Virus record (IMG/VR): IMGVR_UViG_3300046477_000628
Location: 27,501-91,500 of that record
DNA length: 64,000 nt
Direction: 5' to 3' (one strand)
DNA from: a virus
The notes below the pieces were generated by a model, which ran no database searches, was not told the origin of the DNA, and worked only from the letters and a program-made list of their open reading frames with translations. Numbering within the stretch: the stretch's first letter is position 1; each line of letters starts with the position of its first letter. The translations under genes were made by a program, and so were the position numbers. This document shows, one piece after another, positions 1 to 8,800 of this stretch.

Positions 1-118
1 TCAACCTCCGCACTCCAGCCCCGGCTCCGACCAAGTGATGTTTCCGTCGGAAACTTTCATGCTGGCCGCGGTGGTGGCAGTGTCTGGGCTCGCGGCGTTC
101 GTGGCGTTGACGATTTGA
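1..118 (+). CDS. C-terminal fragment of a small membrane protein (5' truncated by window edge)
   Basis: Frame 2 is open from the first base and stops with TGA at 116-118. The last 20 or so residues (LAAVVAVSGLAAFVALTI) form one hydrophobic segment, so the product is probably anchored in the membrane by its C-terminus. An internal ATG at 38 would give only a 26-residue peptide. Function is unknown; the neighbours are head-assembly genes. Confidence 0.4.
   Translation, partial: QPPHSSPGSDQVMFPSETFMLAAVVAVSGLAAFVALTI
40..54. repeat. 15-bp palindrome GTTTCCGNCGGAAAC, copy 1
   Basis: GTTTCCGTCGGAAAC is a perfect dyad around the central base. The same dyad with a variable centre recurs at 14431-14445, 52231-52245 and 61596-61610. 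This copy lies inside the end of the first reading frame. It could be a DNA-binding site or a short RNA hairpin. Confidence 0.6.
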
Positions 119-130
119 CCGGAGTGACAC

Positions 131-631
131 ATGACCCAGGGCGAACTCGAAGTCGTCGCCGGCTACTGGCAGAAGGTGCTTCGTCTCCAGGACTGGGAGA
201 TCAAGACCGCCAAGAAGCGGCAGCGAGACATCGGCTGCAATGGGTGGGCGACGTGCGACGTCTGCTTGCCGTCGAAGGCCGCCACGATCGAAGTCGTTGA
301 TCCCATCGACTACGACGACGGGCCGTGGCCGTTCGACATGGAGCACCTGGTGGTCCATGAGTTACTCCATATCCACTTCGCACCGTTCAAGACGACACCA
401 GGTTCTCACGAGGAAATCTTTGAGGAGCAAGCGGTCGAATCGTTGACACGTGCGCTGCTCTCACTCAATCGAATCACGGGAGAAAAAGATGGCCAAGAAG
501 AATTGGATTGCGGGAGCAGTTGGATCGGGCAAAAACAAGCTCAGAGACAAACTGAATGTGCCTGCGGGGAAGGACATCTCTGCGAGCAAACTCGCCAAGG
601 CAGCGAAGTCGAAGAACCCGACCGAGGCTAA
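131..631 (+). CDS. Phage zinc metallopeptidase-like protein (HExxH)
   Basis: A 166-residue frame starting with ATG, with GGAG upstream at 120-123. The central sequence VVHELLHIHFAP carries HELLH, the HExxH zinc-site pattern of gluzincin/SprT-like peptidases, which are often found among phage head and early genes. An N-terminal part (GYWQKVLRLQDWEI) resembles the start of that family. The last 47 codons overlap the next gene in another frame by 143 nt and look low-complexity, so the native C-terminus may be nearer residue 120. Substrate is unknown; a role in head maturation is only inferred from position. Confidence 0.6.
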   Translation: MTQGELEVVAGYWQKVLRLQDWEIKTAKKRQRDIGCNGWATCDVCLPSKAATIEVVDPIDYDDGPWPFDMEHLVVHELLHIHFAPFKTTPGSHEEIFEEQAVESLTRALLSLNRITGEKDGQEELDCGSSWIGQKQAQRQTECACGEGHLCEQTRQGSEVEEPDRG

Positions 632-683
632 GGAAGCGCGGCTCGCCGAGACTCTCGGGAAACTCCGAAAGAAGAAAAAATGA
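489..683 (+). CDS. Small lysine-rich phage protein
   Basis: 64 residues from ATG 489, preceded by GGGAG at 478-482. It begins MAKKNWIAGAV, is rich in Lys and Ala, and ends in a basic tail (LRKKKK). Short proteins of this type (MAKKxWIxGAI...) are common in phage head regions, but no function is established that I can name. The gene overlaps the end of the metallopeptidase frame extensively and its stop codon overlaps the next ATG (ATGA), suggesting translational coupling. Confidence 0.65.
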   Translation: MAKKNWIAGAVGSGKNKLRDKLNVPAGKDISASKLAKAAKSKNPTEAKEARLAETLGKLRKKKK

Positions 684-919
684 TTCAGCCGGTCGATGGT
701 TCCAGTCCCAGGCTTGCATCGGTGATCCTTGTCTCTATCGTGTTCGCCTTCCTTCGCATCTACGGCTACACGTCGGAGGCATTCCAGGCCATGGCACACC
801 TATGGGTTGGTGGCCTGATCGCCCTGTACATGGTGCGGCGTCAGCGGGGCGTGCTGTTCGTGATCGTCGCCCTCTCTATTGTCGAGACCATCTGCTTCAT
901 CGCGACCCATCGTGGTTAA
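680..919 (+). CDS. Small membrane protein, two predicted TM segments
   Basis: 79 residues, coupled to the previous gene through ATGA. Hydrophobic stretches at about residues 13-30 (ASVILVSIVFAFL) and 38-72 (MAHLWVGGLIALYM, then VLFVIVALSIVETICFI) point to two or three membrane spans. Location between small head genes gives no clear role. A holin-like role is possible but unsupported; a better lysis candidate cluster is at 24.9-26.6 kb. Confidence 0.55.
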   Translation: MIQPVDGSSPRLASVILVSIVFAFLRIYGYTSEAFQAMAHLWVGGLIALYMVRRQRGVLFVIVALSIVETICFIATHRG

Positions 920-975
920 CTACGTTTTCATCCAAATGTTTTACCACTTCCGAATCCAACCTCTAACTGAATAGA

Positions 976-986
976 CCGTTGTTCGG
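976..986 (+). promoter_or_regulatory. CTGTTGTTC-type motif upstream of the scaffold gene
   Basis: CCGTTGTTCGG lies in the 192-nt gap 920-1111 ahead of the scaffold-like gene. It resembles the element at 2234-2247 before the capsid gene and related sites at 19620, 27223 and 46773. It is a candidate phage promoter element; no canonical -35/-10 pair was obvious here. The rest of the gap holds nothing else I recognise. Confidence 0.25.
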
Positions 987-1111
987 TCAGACAGAACTCA
1001 CAGACGCACCGCTGGCGTGATGCCAGTGACGTGTCTGTACCGCTTTGGGGTGATCCCAGGGTGGACACATTGGGCAGCACCGCGTGATGCGAGGCTCCCA
1101 GGAGAAGAACG

Positions 1112-1738
1112 ATGCCCGAAACGACTGTTGAAGATCCGATCGAAACCGAAACCCCGACCGAGACTCCTGCGCCGACGCCCGAGGAACTCCAGTTGGAACT
1201 GGAGAAGACGCGAAAGGCTTTGAAGGCTGCCAACCTCGACGCTGAGAAGAATCGCATCAAAGCGAAGAAGCTCGCCGAGATCGAGGCTGCCGAAGAGGCC
1301 AAGAAGACCGAGAAGCTCGGCGAAGACGAGAAGTTGCGAAAGCGGCTGGCTCAGCTTGAGGCCGAGGCACGCGACGCCAAGGTCCAGCAAGAGGTGGCGG
1401 CCCAAGAACTTCACCGGGTCAAGCTTGGTCAGGCGATCGAGTCAGAGGCGCGGAAGCAGAACTTCGCCCGCCCGGAGTTGGTGGCGAAGCTCGTTGACCG
1501 CGACATGGTTGAGTACGACGAAGAGGCCAAGAAGTTCGCCGGAGTCGTGGACGCCGTGAAAGCGGTGGCCAAAGAGTATCCGGAACTCCTGGGTGAAGGG
1601 ATTCGTCGCGGCGGCGGGACCCCGAGTGGAACCGGTGCACCGCATCCGCGGCAGACGGGTGCCGGCAGTAATACTGATCCGATCCCGGCTCTCCAGCAGA
1701 GCCTACGTGAAAGCAAACAGATTCGTTACGACTGGTGA
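1112..1738 (+). CDS. Capsid scaffolding-like protein
   Basis: 208 residues with SD AGGAGAAG just upstream. It has a disordered acidic, Pro/Thr-rich N-terminus (about 1-28), then a long charged helical stretch (about 28-110, rich in E, K and A) typical of coiled coils, a short globular part, and a Gly/Pro/Thr-rich linker before a C-terminal tail ending SKQIRYDW. This composition and the position just before decoration and major capsid genes fit a tailed-phage scaffolding protein, which guides procapsid assembly inside the shell. No protease domain is visible in it. Confidence 0.75.
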   Translation: MPETTVEDPIETETPTETPAPTPEELQLELEKTRKALKAANLDAEKNRIKAKKLAEIEAAEEAKKTEKLGEDEKLRKRLAQLEAEARDAKVQQEVAAQELHRVKLGQAIESEARKQNFARPELVAKLVDRDMVEYDEEAKKFAGVVDAVKAVAKEYPELLGEGIRRGGGTPSGTGAPHPRQTGAGSNTDPIPALQQSLRESKQIRYDW

Positions 1739-1802
1739 TGCGAATACCACTCCCCTCCCTGTCGAGGTGATGGTTCGCGTCTTCGACAGGGGACTCATAT
1801 CG

Positions 1803-2207
1803 ATGGCAGCGATTACCAAGAGTACGAACGGGGTTGGTATCGCCACCCCGCTTCCGAACTACAACAGCATGATCGCGGGCCTGGCTGCGGGCGAAGCCCT
1901 GGCCACCGGCGACGTGATCTACATCAAGAGTGACGGCACCGTCTGGCGAGCTGACGGATCGACTGGCACGGCCAAGAATGTCGTTCGCGCGATCGCGATC
2001 CGCGACGTCTTGACCGGTCAGAAGGTCACGCTGGCCAGGAGTGTCCGTGTCACGTACTGCGACGCCAGCGGCCTGACGCCTGGCGCTGAGATCTACCTGA
2101 GCGCCTCGGTGCTGGGCGGCCTGGATACCGCGACCTCGACCAACTGCACAAGTCCGGTTGCGTTCGCGATCTCCGACACCGACATGCATTTCGGCGGCCA
2201 GATGTGA
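1803..2207 (+). CDS. Capsid decoration/stabilisation-like protein
   Basis: ATG 1803 is preceded by AGGGGA at 1787-1792, giving 134 residues; upstream in-frame codons lack an SD and run back through the scaffold gene. The sequence is beta-rich (ALATGDVIYIKSDGTVWRA, then LTPGAEIYLSASV), with repeated short Gly/Asp turns as in DUF2190-like decoration proteins that coat the outside of capsids. Its place between scaffold and capsid genes supports this. Family assignment is by composition and context only. Confidence 0.6.
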   Translation: MAAITKSTNGVGIATPLPNYNSMIAGLAAGEALATGDVIYIKSDGTVWRADGSTGTAKNVVRAIAIRDVLTGQKVTLARSVRVTYCDASGLTPGAEIYLSASVLGGLDTATSTNCTSPVAFAISDTDMHFGGQM

Positions 2208-2233
2208 TTCGCAGTCTCATTTCTTGATTCATT

Positions 2234-2247
2234 TCGGCTGTTGTTCA
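2234..2247 (+). promoter_or_regulatory. TCGGCTGTTG element upstream of the major capsid gene
   Basis: TCGGCTGTTGTTCAG begins at 2234 in the 78-nt gap before the capsid gene. The 10-mer TCGGCTGTTG is repeated exactly at 27226-27235 before the tape measure. It is a candidate phage-specific promoter or activator site. Confidence 0.3.
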
Positions 2248-2300
2248 GAAAACACATCGATTGACATTCATCACGGCTCACCACCGTGAAGGGGGATGCT

Positions 2301-3407
2301 TTGGCTTTCGCAGCGGTTGGTGGTCTGCAAACGATTGATACTCTCGCCAGCAACATGCAGACCGTTGCTCAGTACGGCGAGGACCGAGCCTTCGAGGACT
2401 TCCAGAACCTACTCGACGCCCACAACCGCAACTTGATGGATATGCAAGACGACCTCGTCGAGCGTACCACGGAGCGGTTGGCACGCTACGGTAGCGGCGT
2501 CTCGATGTCCATGGAGGAGCACGACGAAAACGGGTTCGCTCGGCCCCAGCGGGTTCGTGCGGGCTCGATGGTCGGGTTCCCGCTCCGTTCCTACCTGGGC
2601 ACGCTCCAGTGGAACCGGAAGTATTTCCTCAGCGCCACCGTGGCTGAGTTCGCGGCCCAGATCACCTCGATGTTCACCGCGGACATCGTGAACGTCGGGG
2701 TCCAGATCAAGACCGCGCTCTTCACCGGCACCAACTACGGGTGGAACGACTACCTCGTTGACAACCTGGGCCGTACCCTCGGCTCCGGCGTCTACCTGCC
2801 CGTCAAGGCACTCGTGAACGCGGACAGCGGAGAGATCCCCGTCGGCCCCAACGGCGAGACCTTCAACCCCGCCACCCACACCCACTACCTGGGCAGCACC
2901 AGCGGCACCGACGCGTCCGCCGCCGACCTCACCAGCCTCGTGACCACAGTCGTGGAGCACTACGCCGGTGGGTCGCCTGTCATCTACTGCAACCGAGCCC
3001 AGGAAGCCCTGCTCCGGACCCTCACCGGGTTCACCGCTTACCTCGACGCTCGCATCGTGGGTGCGACCAGCGCGGCTCAGGCCCCTGGCACGCCCTTGAT
3101 CCCGACCAACATCTACAACCGGGCCATCGGGATCTTCGATGGCGCCGAGGTGTGGGTGAAGCCGTGGATTCCCGCCCAGTACTACTTCTGCTTCGTTCAG
3201 GGCCAGCCCAAGCCCTGCCGTCTGCGAGAGCGCACCGCCGGCTCCGGCATCCTTACCCTCACCGCAGAGGATGAGAAGTATCCTCTGCGGGCGCGCCACT
3301 ATGAGAGGGAGTTCGGGGTCGGGATTTGGCACAGAACGAACGGTGCCGTATTGCAAGGCAGCTCAACGACTTACACCGCGCCGACCATCACAAGCATCAT
3401 TGGATGA
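2301..3407 (+). CDS. Major capsid protein
   Basis: 368 residues from TTG 2301; a GTG at 2286 would add five. TTG is preferred because GAAGGGGG at 2288-2295 sits at SD distance from it and is inside the coding sequence of the longer version. The protein has an acidic helical N-terminus (AFEDFQNLLDAHNRNL), then a long alpha/beta region containing SATVAEFAAQITSMF, and a C-terminal region with SPVIYCNRAQEALLRTL and AEVWVKPWIPAQYYFCF, in line with HK97-fold capsid proteins. Length and position after scaffold and decoration genes support the call. It forms the icosahedral shell. Confidence 0.8.
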   Translation: MAFAAVGGLQTIDTLASNMQTVAQYGEDRAFEDFQNLLDAHNRNLMDMQDDLVERTTERLARYGSGVSMSMEEHDENGFARPQRVRAGSMVGFPLRSYLGTLQWNRKYFLSATVAEFAAQITSMFTADIVNVGVQIKTALFTGTNYGWNDYLVDNLGRTLGSGVYLPVKALVNADSGEIPVGPNGETFNPATHTHYLGSTSGTDASAADLTSLVTTVVEHYAGGSPVIYCNRAQEALLRTLTGFTAYLDARIVGATSAAQAPGTPLIPTNIYNRAIGIFDGAEVWVKPWIPAQYYFCFVQGQPKPCRLRERTAGSGILTLTAEDEKYPLRARHYEREFGVGIWHRTNGAVLQGSSTTYTAPTITSIIG

Positions 3408-4080
3408 CACTTATGTGTCTTGATGCTTTGCCCTCGAACACTTTCATGTGATCAGGGTTCACGCAAATGTTCACCCCGCAGGCCATCATGGCTCTGCGGG
3501 GTTTTTCTATTGGAAGTCCCTTGTAGGCGAACAGAGACATGGTGCGAACTGAGCAGAACATTCTTCGCTTGCGATCTGGATGCGTGTAGGCCATGTGCGG
3601 AGAAAAGTGGCCTTTGTAGATGTGTCCCTGCCAGAGCCAGCATCCGTTGTCATCCTTGACTATGTTGGCCTCGATGCGTTTTTTGACGGACTCGGGTTCT
3701 CCACTTGATTTCCTTCTGTCGGCATGCTGGCATTTCTTGGAACACAGTCTGCCATGCCCCCTTTCCTTGTCTTCGTTTTTGACCAGAAAGTCATTTCCAC
3801 AGTAGACGCATTGCCTCGTGTTTTTTTCCTTGTCTTCAGCGTCATGTAGTGCGATGTGGCAGTTGGCACACAGGAGTTTGAATCGCTCTGGGTGATGATT
3901 GATCTCCTCGTATGACGCGGCGTACTTGTCTTTTCCAGACCACAACTCCTTCTCCGATTTGTCCACATGATGAAACTGAAGCGCTCGAAGGCATGTGTTG
4001 TACCCGCACTCCTGGCACCCCCCTCCAAACACGTCCACGTAGAATTGTTTCCTTTCGACCTGCTTGTCACTGTACGACAT
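3397..4080 (-). CDS. HNH homing endonuclease with two HNH-type modules
   Basis: 227 residues read on the minus strand; GAGAGGG precedes the ATG. The N-terminal module has CQECGYN, FHHVDK and LCANCHIALH, a zinc-finger HNH core. A second CxxC pair follows (CVYCGNDF and LCSKKC), and the C-terminal part (CWLWQG, then GVNICVNPDHM) matches the other common phage HNH type. The stop overlaps the capsid stop by 11 nt in the convergent direction. Such genes are usually selfish, free-standing homing elements inserted beside conserved genes; nothing shows a role for the phage. Confidence 0.8.
   Translation of the reverse strand: MSYSDKQVERKQFYVDVFGGGCQECGYNTCLRALQFHHVDKSEKELWSGKDKYAASYEEINHHPERFKLLCANCHIALHDAEDKEKNTRQCVYCGNDFLVKNEDKERGHGRLCSKKCQHADRRKSSGEPESVKKRIEANIVKDDNGCWLWQGHIYKGHFSPHMAYTHPDRKRRMFCSVRTMSLFAYKGLPIEKPRRAMMACGVNICVNPDHMKVFEGKASRHISVIQ
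3474..3506 (+). terminator. Intrinsic terminator for the capsid operon, lying inside an antisense gene
   Basis: CCCCGCA (3474-3480) pairs with TGCGGGG (3495-3501), with an inner GGCC/GGCT pairing around ATCAT, followed directly by TTTTT at 3502-3506. It is 67 nt past the capsid stop. The same bases encode part of the C-terminus of the minus-strand HNH gene. Confidence 0.75.
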
Positions 4081-4137
4081 TGAACCCTCTCTGCGCCGTT
4101 GATTTCGATTTCAGAATGAACCACACATAGAGGGCAT

Positions 4138-4154
4138 AAAAGGAAACTCCTTTT
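4138..4154. terminator. AT-rich hairpin between divergent genes
   Basis: AAAAGGA, loop AAC, TCCTTTT form a perfect 7-bp stem with an A tract on one side and a T tract on the other, so it could act weakly as a terminator in either direction. It lies upstream of both the HNH gene and the next + gene. Confidence 0.35.
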
Positions 4155-4225
4155 CCCCGGTTCCAAATCTTCACTTACATTGAGAGCCGTTTGTTTGCGG
4201 CCGTGGTTTTTTCTAGGGGATCGTG

Positions 4226-4492
4226 ATGGCTAAGGACAAGATGGTAGAGAACAGTCCTCCGGACAATCAGATTGGGATGATGGCTGACGTGACTGTGCAG
4301 CCGAAGATCTACGCCACGGAGATTCCGTTGCAGATGCGTGACGACGGACCCAGGTCCGACAAGACGCGTTCTGGTGGCCAGATCGTCAAGAGGCAGGGGA
4401 ATGTGTTCATCGTGGTTGACGCCGAGAACAATCGGATTCCTGGCCTGCGGTACGACCCTATCAAGCGGGTGGTGGTTGAGGTCGTAGAGTAA
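4226..4492 (+). CDS. Small head-region protein of unknown function
   Basis: 88 residues; ATG 4226 follows AGGGGA (4215-4220) at good distance. The first half is polar (MAKDKMVENSPPDN), the second half beta-like (QIVKRQGNVFIVVDAENN, then KRVVVEVVE). It sits between the capsid gene and connector candidates, so a minor head or connector-associated role is plausible. No family recognised. Confidence 0.55.
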   Translation: MAKDKMVENSPPDNQIGMMADVTVQPKIYATEIPLQMRDDGPRSDKTRSGGQIVKRQGNVFIVVDAENNRIPGLRYDPIKRVVVEVVE

Positions 4493-4495
4493 TCT

Positions 4496-4523
4496 AACCT
4501 TCCGGAATTCGTTCCGGAAGGTT
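4496..4523. repeat. 28-bp perfect palindromic hairpin, intergenic copy
   Basis: Arm AACCTTCCGGAA, loop TTCG, then the exact complementary arm, between two head genes. UUCG is a very stable RNA tetraloop, so this should form a strong hairpin; no U tract follows. An identical 28-bp copy lies inside the ParB-like gene at 48853-48880. Confidence 0.8.
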
Positions 4524-4541
4524 GTCTAGGGGGAAGACTCG

Positions 4542-5399
4542 ATGGGATTCCCGATCACCATTGTGCAGGGTGTGGCCGCGACCACGGTCCAGCAGGCGTT
4601 GAACCCTGATGGGACGCCTGCGATCGGGGTATTCGCGGGCACGGAGCCCTTGTACGGTGCGGTGTGGCCGGGGAGTGCGTTCGAGTCCCCCAGTTTCACG
4701 TTCTCACCGACGTGGAACAACGGGTCGCAGGGGTTGGTTGCTTTCCCGTTCACCTCGGCGCAGACGCTGGGGTTGTGGCCCGGCCAGTACACTTGTTTGG
4801 CGAGGCTCGCCGATAACTCCGCTAGTTTGTGTTCGGGGTCGGTGGTGGTTTTGGCGGCACCCGTGGGCCAGGTGGTGCCGGCTGCGCAGCCATTCACGAG
4901 GGCGTTGGCCGACCAGGGGTTGCTGAAGAGGGTTGGGGCGGCGGCGGCGCGGGTTTCGATCACGCTTGACGCTGGGAGTCCGATCAGTCAGTTCGACGAC
5001 CCATTCTCGCGTGCGCTGGCCTTCATGGGGTTGGGTCCCATTGACCCGATCTCGCCTTCGGACGCCGACATCAATCTCGTCACGCCGGCCAAGTGGCAGG
5101 AGTTGATGGACATCGCGGAGGCCGAGTTTCTGGTCTGGATGTCTGGGCAGCTCATCTTGATCTTGACGCAGGGGATCGAGGAGCAGACCCCTGACTACCG
5201 GATTCGCCGAGACCCGTTCGCTCTCCAGTGGCTGAGCAAGTACGGCACCGACAAGATGGCCAAGTGCCTCAGAGTCTACGGGTATGGGGCGGGTCGCGTC
5301 GGTGGCGGGACCATTGATCTCGGGTTCCAGGCCAAGGTTTGCGGTGGCCCCACCGTGCTCCCCGCTGACACATCGACTCTGAGTTGGAATTTCCCGTGA
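4542..5399 (+). CDS. Probable head-tail connector or minor virion protein
   Basis: 285 residues. The first 110 or so look like a beta-sandwich (TFSPTWNNG, LWPGQYTCLARLAD, GSVVVLAAP). The rest is helical (PAKWQELMDIAEAEFLVW, WLSKYGTDKMAKCLRVYG), as in adaptor proteins. It ends next to the overlapping connector-like gene. No named family recognised; the connector role rests on position after capsid and before tail genes. Confidence 0.5.
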   Translation: MGFPITIVQGVAATTVQQALNPDGTPAIGVFAGTEPLYGAVWPGSAFESPSFTFSPTWNNGSQGLVAFPFTSAQTLGLWPGQYTCLARLADNSASLCSGSVVVLAAPVGQVVPAAQPFTRALADQGLLKRVGAAAARVSITLDAGSPISQFDDPFSRALAFMGLGPIDPISPSDADINLVTPAKWQELMDIAEAEFLVWMSGQLILILTQGIEEQTPDYRIRRDPFALQWLSKYGTDKMAKCLRVYGYGAGRVGGGTIDLGFQAKVCGGPTVLPADTSTLSWNFP

Positions 5400-5797
5400 T
5401 CACATCCACCATTCCGGCCGACATCGAGAAGTGGTTCAATTCGGTGGTCGCGGTCGAATACGACTCGAACGCCGATGGCTCTCAGGCTGACTTCGAGGGC
5501 ATGGTGGCACCGATCTGGGTGCCGTTGCCCGGGGACGGCTACACGGCGCTGCGATGTCGGATCTGCGAGCAGGAGTCGCAGCGGGCGCCGGGCCAGGAGT
5601 TCTCCGAGGACCTGACGATCGCGTTGATCCTGTTCCCGATCTCGTCGAAGTTGCCCAATAACAAGGTGCTGAGGTTCAAGTACACGGACCCGTTGATCGG
5701 CGACACCTACTACTACTACGCGAACGGGAAGATCACCAATCCCGGCAAGATGAACAATTATTTGCGTGTCATGACTAGGTTGGGCGCGATCCAGTGA
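5396..5797 (+). CDS. Head-tail joining/stopper-like protein
   Basis: 133 residues from GTG 5396, whose bases overlap the previous TGA (GTGA); a TTG at 5384 would add four. It is a compact beta-rich protein (TALRCRICEQES, DLTIALILFPIS, DTYYYYANGKITNPGKMN) of the size of stopper/head-completion proteins that seal the portal. Translational coupling with the upstream connector candidate supports the assignment, which remains contextual. Confidence 0.5.
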   Translation: MITSTIPADIEKWFNSVVAVEYDSNADGSQADFEGMVAPIWVPLPGDGYTALRCRICEQESQRAPGQEFSEDLTIALILFPISSKLPNNKVLRFKYTDPLIGDTYYYYANGKITNPGKMNNYLRVMTRLGAIQ

Positions 5798-5801
5798 ACG
5801 C

Positions 5802-8800
5802 GTGACATCGGCTATTGAGCCGAAGCAACGAGATGATATGCCGCTGCGTTTGTATGTCAATAAACGATGGATTCGGTTTCTATTGTCGTCGGGGACGATC
5901 CCTACTGCGCCATCAGGGCTATCCGCGAGCACTGCATCCACATCGGAGATCGATCTCTCCTGGATCGACAACTCCAGCAATGAGACGGGATTCCAGATCC
6001 AGCGTTCACCGGACGGTTCGACATGGTCGAACCTGACGACAGTTGGGGTAAATGCCACGTCGTTTTCCGACACTGGGCTTGCGAGCGCGACCACTTATTA
6101 CTATCGCGTTAGCGCCTTTAACGGAGCCGGGAGTTCGGCGTTCTCAAGTACGGCTTCGGCCACCACGTCCGGAGGCGTGGTCACCTTGTACACGCTCATC
6201 GGACCTTCCACAGGTCCGATCGGATCGGCCTCATCCAATTTCACCGCTACCCTTGGCGCTGGTACGCTGGCCTCCCCTGTGACGGTGACTCCCAATGATA
6301 GCAGCGGCGGCGGCACATTCAGTCCGACCACCGTTACCCTTACCAACGCATCGCGGTCGGCCACATTCACCTACACGGCTCCGTCGGGTGGATCTTATAC
6401 GATCGGCACCACCAACAGTGGAGGTCTGACAGATCCGGCCACGCTGCCGTACGCGGCCAGTGCTGCGTACATGGAGAATTTCGACTCTGATACGATCGGC
6501 CAGTTACCGTCGGGTTGGGTGGGCAATACATCCACGGGAAGTGGTGGAGGCTGGCTGGTCCAAACCACGAGGGCCTACGACGGCACCAACGGCATCAGCT
6601 TTACGGACCATACCAGCGCGTGGGCCGGTCTCACCACGCTATCGACGGTCAATCAGATGGCCACTGTCAACTGCCACGCCACGGGGGCCTATGCCGGAGT
6701 GTTCGTCCGCGGAACCGGCATCAATACGACAACGCCGACCTTTTATGCGGCCGAAATAGCCTCTGGTTCGCCTGTCATTCGCATCTCCAAGGTGGTCGCC
6801 GGGGTCCGTACTCAGCTTGCAATCTTCGGCTGTGACCAATCCCAAGCCTTTGTCGGCACAGATACGACATGGTTGCGCGTTGAATTCGAGGCAGTCGGTA
6901 CTCATCTCAAAGCCTATTTCTTCTGGTACTCCAACGGCAATCGCTGGATCACACAGAGCAACATGCTGCCCTTGCGGACGGCCGTTCTAGACATCTACGA
7001 CAGCTCGATCACGACAGGAACTGCGTGCGGCATATGTTCCTTCTCCGCCACCCAGACGGCCTATCTGGACACGTTCACGGCCATCGACATCACCGGGACG
7101 GACGTGAGACCTACGATCAGCCTCACGGCTCCGTCGGCAGGGACTGTTTCCGGAACTATAGCGGCTACAGTTTCCGCGACTGGAGGCTCAGGGTCCGCGA
7201 TCACGCAAGTCATGTACGCGCTTGATCCTGTCGTGGCCAACGGGTTCACGATCAATTTCGGCAACATTAGATTCCAGTCTCCGTGGTCCTGCAACATCGA
7301 TACACTGCGGTGGCTTGACGGAACTCACACGCTGGCCGCCCGCGCTTACGACGCCAACGGCAACTGGCAAGATTCGGCTCCTGTGTCTTTGACGGTCAGC
7401 AACGGGGCATCGGCATCAGTAACCGTGCCTTCTCTGCCGGCACGCCACTCGTGGGTCAAACTGGGAGTCACGTCGGAATCGTCGCCGGATTCCAGCATGC
7501 AGGCCGCTGTTCTCAACGACGTTAGCTGGGCCGAATGCACCACTACTGTTGGCAAGGTCACTCCGAGCGTGGTCAATGGCTGGTGCGATGCGGCCAGCGT
7601 CTCCAGGATTGGCACGATCATATACACGAATGTCAATAATCTGTACTCGTTCTTTTTGTGGGATTGGAACCGCTACGCCGACGCCAACAGCGTATCGCGA
7701 GAACTGGGCTTTCTGCACGTCTGCACGCCGTTCGCCCAGACCTACACTTACGCCAGCACGGTTCATCGCGCTAGCTCGTTCTGGGGCTGCTACCTGAAGA
7801 CGGGCGCGGGTCCGTACACGGAACTGCTCCATGACCCCGACTCTCCCGCCGTTGGCAAATATCGGCTGACCAGCACACAGACTTTCGCAGCCAGCGTCAA
7901 TGACTACCTGGCCATCGGCTACACCGAGCGGTTCCGCCAGATCATCCTGACGATGGTGACTCCGGCCTCTGGTGGTTGGACATACGTGATCGAGTATCCC
8001 AACGCCGTTGATGGAAGCAGCGTGCCCACCTCGTGGGGCACGATCACACCGACAACGGATGGAACATCCGGTTTGACGACTTCGGGCACGATCAGCTTTG
8101 AACCTCCCTCGGACTGGGCAGGCAGTTCTCCGGACGGTCGTACAGACTACCTGCAATGGATCAGGATTAGGACGACGCATACGGGCACCACGCCCTCGAC
8201 GTCTGCCGTCTACGCCGAAGACTACCTGGGGACCAAGGCTTCTTCCAATGCTATCGTGCCAGTATTCGACAATCAGGCCGACGCCAACGGAGATGGCTAC
8301 CTGAATGACACCGAGTACGCCAACCGCCGATCCGGCATGGACGCGCGGTTCAACTACTGGTCGCGACTGAACACGGCCTATGGCGACGGCGAGCCCGTGA
8401 CCAATATGTCCGAGTCGGCGTACCGCGACTGGGTGGCCAGCTACATGGGAGCCATCGCCACCAGCAATGGCGCGACCGGACTTTTCATCGACAATGCTAC
8501 GTACAACTACGGTCCAGGAACCATGCAGGGTTGGCGGGGTCGGTTCTCGACCGTCGAGCCGTGGGACTGGATGCTGGCCGATCATGGCTCGGCGTGCATG
8601 CGAGTCTGGCAAGTCTGTGCGGTCTCTGGAGGCTCTCTGTCGTTCTGCGTGGCTAACGTGATGGGCGGTGGAACACTCAATGACATCGGCGTAGCTACTC
8701 GCTGCCCAGCGCTCTGGCGTGAACAGTTGCTGCGACCTCTCTTCGATAACGCGACGGCCATGGGGACAAATCGCACGGTTCTCTTGACCGACACGTCCTA

